Below, in pieces: positions 59,850 to 64,000 of a stretch of DNA of 64,000 nucleotides (the first letter of the stretch is position 1; each line of letters begins with the position of its first letter). Below the pieces are notes generated by a model. The model searched no databases. It had not been told where the DNA came from and was given only the letters and a program-made list of their open reading frames with translations. The translations under genes and the position numbers were made by a program. The DNA comes from CAYTGR01 sp964437445 (GTDB lineage Bacteria; Chloroflexota; Anaerolineae; B4-G1; SLSP01): the NCBI GenBank assembly GCA_964437445.1, contig CAYTGR010000010.1, forward strand, positions 34,909 through 98,908, written 5' to 3'.

Positions 59850-60845
59850 ATGAGAGTTGGCATTGTCGGTGTGGGCTTTATGGGCACGACGCACGCCGCC
59901 GGCTGGGTTGCGACCCCCGCGCAGCTGGTCGGCTGCGTCGCCGAGACGGAGGCCGAGGCACGTCCCCTGGCCGAGCAGTACGGGATGCGCGTTTACCCTG
60001 ACTTGGCGAGCTTGCTGCCGGACGTGGACGTGGTGGATATTTGCACGCCCACGCACCTGCACGCGGCGCAGATCCTCCAGGCGGCGGCGGCCGGCAAAGC
60101 GATCATTTGCGAGAAGCCGTTGACGCGGACGGTCGCGGAGGGTCGCGAGGTGCTCGCGACCTGCCGTCGGGCCGGGGTGCCTTTGTTCGTAGCGCACGTG
60201 GTCCGCTTTTTCCCGGAATACGCGCTGGCGCAACAGCTGGTCGCCAGCGGCGAGATCGGCCGGCCCGGCGTGATCCGCCTGAGCCGGGGCAGCTATCGGC
60301 CTAAGAAACCGGTGGGCAACTGGTTCTTAGACGAGGCCAGATCGGGCGGCATCCTGCTGGATATGATGATCCACGATTACGATTACGCACGCTGGCTGGC
60401 CGGCGACGTGGAGAGCGTCTACGCCAAAAAGATCTCGGCCGGTCACCCGGAGGCGACGGTGGATTACGGCCTGGCGATCCTCAAGCACCAGAGTGGGGCG
60501 CTGAGCCACATCGCCGGTGCCTGGGCCTACCCGCCGCCCACCTTCCGCACCCGTTTTGAGATCGCCGGGGATCGCGGCCTGCTGGAGTTTGATTCCGACG
60601 ACACGGCTCCCATCCGCACCCTGATCCGCAAGACCGGCGGCGGGGACGCGCCCGACGTGGGGCTGCCCTCCAGCCCGGTGAGCGAAAGCCCCTACACGAC
60701 GCAGATCAAGGAATTTTACCGGACTCTGACGGAGGGGACGCCCTGCCGCGTCTCCGCCGAGGATGGATTGGCGGCGGTGCAGATCGCCGAGGCGGCGCTG
60801 GAGTCGGCCCGCACCGGTCAGGCCGTGCCCGTGAGCGCGTTGTGA
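59850..60845 (+). CDS. Gfo/Idh/MocA family oxidoreductase
   Basis: A 331-residue NAD(P)-dependent sugar dehydrogenase-like protein with dinucleotide loop GIVGVGFMGTTHAAGW, the family motif CEKPLT and the catalytic-region IHDYDYARW. Members oxidise or epimerise sugars and inositols. AAAGGAGC precedes the ATG. It follows the transporter and is followed after 11 bases by a second member, so the imported sugar is probably their substrate. Confidence 0.9.
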   Translation: MRVGIVGVGFMGTTHAAGWVATPAQLVGCVAETEAEARPLAEQYGMRVYPDLASLLPDVDVVDICTPTHLHAAQILQAAAAGKAIICEKPLTRTVAEGREVLATCRRAGVPLFVAHVVRFFPEYALAQQLVASGEIGRPGVIRLSRGSYRPKKPVGNWFLDEARSGGILLDMMIHDYDYARWLAGDVESVYAKKISAGHPEATVDYGLAILKHQSGALSHIAGAWAYPPPTFRTRFEIAGDRGLLEFDSDDTAPIRTLIRKTGGGDAPDVGLPSSPVSESPYTTQIKEFYRTLTEGTPCRVSAEDGLAAVQIAEAALESARTGQAVPVSAL

Positions 60846-60856
60846 GGAGGTCAGCC

Positions 60857-61864
60857 ATGAGAATCGGGATCCTGAGCTTTGCACACCATCATGCCGAAGC
60901 CTACATTCAGGCTCTGCGGGCACTCCCCGACGTGACGTTGCTGGGGGTGGCCGACGAGGATGCCGCGCGCGGGCGCTCCTTCGCTGAGGCTTACAACGCT
61001 CCCTTTTATCCTTCCTACGCCGATTTGGTGGCCGCCAAACCGGACGGCGTCATCATCTGCACGGAAAACGCCCACCACCGCCCGCTGGTGGAACTGGCCG
61101 CCGACCACGGCGTCCATGTCCTTTGCGAGAAGCCGCTGGCGACGACCGTCGCCGACGCTCAGGCCGCGGTGGGAGCCTGCCAGCGGGCCGGCGTGCTGCT
61201 CATGACGGCCTTCCCGATGCGTTTCAGCCCACCACTGCTGGAAATCCGGGCGCGCTTGCTGGCCGGCGATTTCGGCCCGGTCTACTGCTTCAACGCTACC
61301 AACCAGGGTGAACTGCCGACCAAGCACCGCGCCTGGTTCGTGGACCCGGTGCTGGCCGGCGGCGGCGCGTTGATGGATCACACGGTCCATTTGGTGGACA
61401 TCATGCGCTGGTTCCTGGGCGACGAGGTGGCGGAGGTCTACGCTCAATCCAACCGCATTTTCCACGCGGATGAGGTGCAGGTGGAAACCGGTGGTCTGGA
61501 GCTGCTCACCTTCCGCAATGGGGTTTTCGCCACCATTGATTGCAGCTGGTGCCGGCCGCCCTACTGGCCTACCTGGGGGGGATTGACCTTTGAGATGGTT
61601 ACGGAGCGCGGCGCGGTCGTCGTGGATGCCTTCAAGCAGAACGTGACGGTCTACAGCCACCGCCTGCAGCGCCCGACCTGGGCCTTCTGGGGGTCGGACA
61701 TGAACCAGGCGCTGGTGGCTGAGTTCGTCGCGGCGATCCGCGAACAGCGCGCGCCCGCTGTCACCGGCGAGGACGGCCTGCGCGCGGTGGAGGTGACGTT
61801 AGCGGCCTACGAGTCGGCCCGTTGTGGGCAGCCGGTGGCGCTTGGAGTGAAACGTGAAGCGTGA
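60857..61864 (+). CDS. Gfo/Idh/MocA family oxidoreductase
   Basis: A 335-residue second dehydrogenase-like protein with a less usual loop (GILSFAHHHAEAY, lacking the full GxGxxG), CEKPLATT, and DHTVHLVDIMRWFLGD in the catalytic region. The missing glycines may weaken cofactor binding. GAGGAGG sets the ATG at 60857. The last residues (GVKREA) and the TGA lie in a 7-bp repeat array, so the true C-terminus may have been replaced. Confidence 0.88.
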   Translation: MRIGILSFAHHHAEAYIQALRALPDVTLLGVADEDAARGRSFAEAYNAPFYPSYADLVAAKPDGVIICTENAHHRPLVELAADHGVHVLCEKPLATTVADAQAAVGACQRAGVLLMTAFPMRFSPPLLEIRARLLAGDFGPVYCFNATNQGELPTKHRAWFVDPVLAGGGALMDHTVHLVDIMRWFLGDEVAEVYAQSNRIFHADEVQVETGGLELLTFRNGVFATIDCSWCRPPYWPTWGGLTFEMVTERGAVVVDAFKQNVTVYSHRLQRPTWAFWGSDMNQALVAEFVAAIREQRAPAVTGEDGLRAVEVTLAAYESARCGQPVALGVKREA

Positions 61865-62152
61865 AACGTAAAACGTGAAGCGTGAAACGTAAAACGTGAA
61901 ACGTGAAGCGTAAAACGTGAAGCGTCAAACGTGAAACGTAAAACGTGAAACGTGAAGCGTAAAACGTGAAACGTCAAACGTNNNNNNNNNNNNNNNNNNN
62001 NNNNNNNNNNNNNNNNNNNNNNNNNNNNNNNNNNNNNNNNNNNNNNNNNNNNNNNNNNNNNNNNNNNNNNNNNNNNNNNNNAAACGTGAAACGTAAAACG
62101 TGAAACGTGAAGCGTAAAACGTGAAACGTCAAACGTGAAACGTCAAACGTGA
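61848..62152 (+). repeat. 7-bp repeat array containing the third scaffold gap
   Basis: About 30 units of CGTGAAA, CGTAAAA, CGTCAAA and CGTGAAG. Positions 61982-62081 are N, with identical 55-base flanks (61927-61981 and 62082-62136). The true array length is unknown because the assembler could not cross it. Confidence 0.9.
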
Positions 62153-62178
62153 CGCTCCGGGTGCGCGGTGCGTCACGT
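62147..62178 (+). terminator. Candidate terminator after the dehydrogenase operon
   Basis: ACGTGACGC and GCGTCACGT form a 9-bp stem around a 14-base loop, followed by TTTC. It is the first ordinary sequence after the repeat array. Confidence 0.55.
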
Positions 62179-62255
62179 TTTCAGGCATTAGATGGCTATG
62201 ATGCCTTCGGGCGTTCTGAGGGTTTTTCCAGGTTTGAAAATAGCGTGAAAAGTTT

Positions 62256-62300
62256 GTAGTGAGGCGCTTTAGCGCCGTCCAACACGCTAAAGCCCGCTAC
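62256..62300. repeat. REP-like GTAG...CTAC element
   Basis: GTAGTGAGGCGCTTTAGCGCC, a short joint and a degenerate second palindrome ending CGCTAC. It is preceded by the shared arm GAAAATAGCG. It lies between the + strand operon end and the convergent amidohydrolase gene. Confidence 0.85.
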
Positions 62301-62337
62301 GATGAGCCTATTTCATCGCCATGGGGAATTCTTTCCC

Positions 62338-63669
62338 TCACGCCTGATACGCGCGCATGGATTGCATCGGCCGGCCCACCATGCGGAAGGCGCGCCGCTC
62401 CGCCTCCCAGCGGATCCGCTCCACATCCAACGTCAGGTATTCGCCCCGGCGGTAGAGCAGCTGCCCGTCGCACCAGACGTAGGCGACGTCGCCGGGATGG
62501 GCCGTATAGACGACGCCGGCCGCCACGTCGTGGCGGGGAATCCAGTGCGGCGCGGAGGTATCCAGCAGGATCAGGTCGGCGGGGCGGCCCGGCGCCAGGA
62601 CCCCGCTGGCCGGGAAGCCGAGCGCGGCCGCCGCTGCCTGGGTGGCTAAGCGCAACAGCTGGGTGCGCGGCAGCAGCTCCGGGTCCATGTGCGTCACCTT
62701 CTGGTAGAGGCCGGTGAGCCGCATGACCTCCAACAGGTTCAGGTCGCTGTTGGAGGCGGGGCCGTCGGTACCGAGCGCCACCTTAACGCCGGCCTCCAGC
62801 ATCCGTTTGAGGGGCGGGAGCGGCATGGCGAGCTTCTGGTAGGTCTTGGGCGTGTGGGCCACGTAGACGCCCTTGGCCGCCAGTAGCGCCAGGTCGCTCT
62901 CCAGCACGAAGTTGCAGTGGGCGACCAGCGCCGGCTCCGGCAGGTCAAAGAGGCCCAGGCTCTCCACGTAGGCCGTCGGACTCAGACCGTAGCGCGTCAG
63001 GGAGCCCTGCAGCTGCTCCGGTGACTCGCTCAGGTGCAGGTGGACACCGGTGCCGAGCCGGTGGGCCTCCTCAGCGCAGCGGCGCAACGTTGCTGGCGGG
63101 TCCATGTAGGGCGAGTGCGGCCCCAACGTCGTGTGGATGCGCCCCCCTGCCGCGCCGCGCCAGTGCTCCACAAAGGCGACTGTTTCTGCAAACGAGACGC
63201 CGCCCACTTCCTTGTCGTCGCCGATCCCGAAATGACACCAGGCCAGCAGTGCCTTCATCCCGCTCTCTTCCACCACGCGCGCGGTCTGGTCTTCCCAGAA
63301 GTAGTGGTCGGCGAAGCCGATCACCCCCCCGCGCAGGAATTCGGCGGCGGCGAGCGCTGCGCCCCAGTAGACATCCTCTTCCTCCAGCGCCGACTCGGCA
63401 ACCCAGATCTTCTCGTTGAGCCAGCGCTCAAAAGGGAGGTCCTCGGCCCAGCCGCGCTCTAAGGTCATGGCGGCGTGGGTGTGGGCGTTGAAAAAGGCTG
63501 GCAGCGCGACCAGTTCGCGCCCGTCAATGATCTCGTCGGGTGCGAATTCCGCCGGGGCCGCCCCGATGGCGACAATCTGTTGGTCTTCCAGCGCCATGTC
63601 TACCGCCGGCAGAATCCGGTCGGCCTCATCCAACGTGATGGCGGTAACATTTTGAATCAAAGTCCGCAT
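62338..63669 (-). CDS. Amidohydrolase, S-adenosylhomocysteine/methylthioadenosine deaminase type
   Basis: A 443-residue metal-dependent amidohydrolase: composite beta domain at both ends, zinc ligands in FFNAHTHAAMTLERGW, GVHLHLSES, VAHCNF and the catalytic Asp in GTDGPASNSDLNLLEVMRL. These are the motifs of MTA/SAH deaminases; guanine- or 8-oxoguanine-deaminase relatives are possible. GAGAGGAA precedes the ATG. It is convergent with the sugar operon and probably unrelated to it. Confidence 0.88.
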   Translation of the reverse strand: MRTLIQNVTAITLDEADRILPAVDMALEDQQIVAIGAAPAEFAPDEIIDGRELVALPAFFNAHTHAAMTLERGWAEDLPFERWLNEKIWVAESALEEEDVYWGAALAAAEFLRGGVIGFADHYFWEDQTARVVEESGMKALLAWCHFGIGDDKEVGGVSFAETVAFVEHWRGAAGGRIHTTLGPHSPYMDPPATLRRCAEEAHRLGTGVHLHLSESPEQLQGSLTRYGLSPTAYVESLGLFDLPEPALVAHCNFVLESDLALLAAKGVYVAHTPKTYQKLAMPLPPLKRMLEAGVKVALGTDGPASNSDLNLLEVMRLTGLYQKVTHMDPELLPRTQLLRLATQAAAAALGFPASGVLAPGRPADLILLDTSAPHWIPRHDVAAGVVYTAHPGDVAYVWCDGQLLYRRGEYLTLDVERIRWEAERRAFRMVGRPMQSMRAYQA

Positions 63670-63699
63670 GGGGTTCCTCTCTGCTTTATAGTTTTGGGA

Positions 63700-63846
63700 T
63701 GATGACCACAGACTATGGACGGCAGACCACGGTTTTCCGGCCTGGTGGTCTGCGGTCCGTGGTAAGCCATTTTTGGCGCCAGCGCCAGGACAACGACTGC
63801 CCCAACGTATTGGTTAGTGGTCCGTGGTCCGTCATCTGTGGTCTCT
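63700..63846. repeat. GGACGACAGACCAC-type repeats upstream of the amidohydrolase
   Basis: GCAGACCAC and GTGGTCTGC form an inverted pair (about 63721-63752), and another copy lies at about 63810-63846. The rest of 63670-64000 shows no gene. Confidence 0.75.
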
Positions 63847-63963
63847 TAACCATAGCCCGCTTTGGCCGGATGTCAAATAATGGCATTTGACGTTTGGGGA
63901 GATACGGTTAGAGTTAGGGTATGTCGCTTACACCCTATTTACCAAGTCACGTGCGCGCTGGGC

Positions 63964-63985
63964 GCCCGGCGGTTAACCGCCGGGC
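63964..63985. repeat. 22-bp perfect palindrome
   Basis: GCCCGGCGGTTAACCGCCGG plus GC is its own reverse complement. It is close to the window edge, so its context cannot be read. It resembles the core of another REP-type element. Confidence 0.7.
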
Positions 63986-64000
63986 TAGCCAGCAACGCCC

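Overview
The window is a GC-rich bacterial chromosome segment, most probably from a Chloroflexota (Anaerolineae-like) metagenome assembly. That placement is an inference from gene content: several ROK-regulated sugar ABC transporters, GAF-rich sensor kinases, a Thr/Pro-rich LCP protein and many simple intergenic repeats. It is not based on any search. Three runs of exactly 100 N (1498-1597, 8939-9038, 61982-62081) are scaffold gaps. Two of them are flanked by identical 55-base sequences, the mark of an assembler using k = 55.

Region 1 (1-13.4 kb, + strand) is a sugar-acquisition and breakdown island: ROK regulator, fucose-isomerase-family isomerase, lipoprotein sugar-binding protein, two ABC permeases, two accessory proteins, a small transaldolase, a GH31 glycosidase and a one-chain UxaA/SuyAB-type lyase. 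The transaldolase has Trp where phosphate-using relatives carry the phosphate-binding Arg. The lyase resembles 3-sulfolactate sulfo-lyase (SuyA+SuyB) rather than altronate dehydratase. Together these suggest a sulfo-transaldolase (sulfo-TAL) route for sulfoquinovose: glycoside uptake, hydrolysis, isomerisation to sulfofructose, cleavage to sulfolactaldehyde, and finally pyruvate plus sulfite. A sulfolactaldehyde dehydrogenase is not in the window.

Region 2 (13.4-24.5 kb, +) holds an alpha/beta hydrolase, a propeller lipoprotein, a small Cys-pair protein, a large 7TM sensor kinase with a probably leaderless transcript, a LarA-type racemase, an MFS transporter, a DUF58 protein and PrmC. Region 3 (24.5-33 kb, mostly -) holds a secreted protein, a double GNAT, a lipoprotein, an EamA transporter, an ornithine-cyclodeaminase homologue, a class V aminotransferase and an FHA-GAF-adenylate cyclase. 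The cyclase is divergent from an LCP protein.

Region 4 (34.8-39.7 kb, -) is a thiamine operon: a TPP riboswitch with a terminator hairpin, thiamine pyrophosphokinase, then the ThiB, ThiP and ThiQ transporter proteins. Region 5 (39.8-53.8 kb) is housekeeping: sensor kinase, receiver-ATPase fusion, dnaA with a possible origin, endonuclease III, NUDIX proteins, glutamine synthetase, an ABC-2 permease, PdxA and asparaginase. Region 6 (54.3-63.7 kb) is a second sugar locus: a ROK regulator divergent from binding protein, two permeases and two Gfo/Idh dehydrogenases, then an SAH-deaminase-type amidohydrolase.

Nearly every intergenic space is occupied by dispersed repeats of at least four kinds: a 7-bp tandem (CGTGARR), a (GGACGACAGACCAC)-type repeat, REP-like GTAG...CTAC palindromes, and GTGAGCAG-type palindromes. 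The last two share common outer arms. The repeats touch start signals, supply stop codons, and in a few places lie inside coding sequence.
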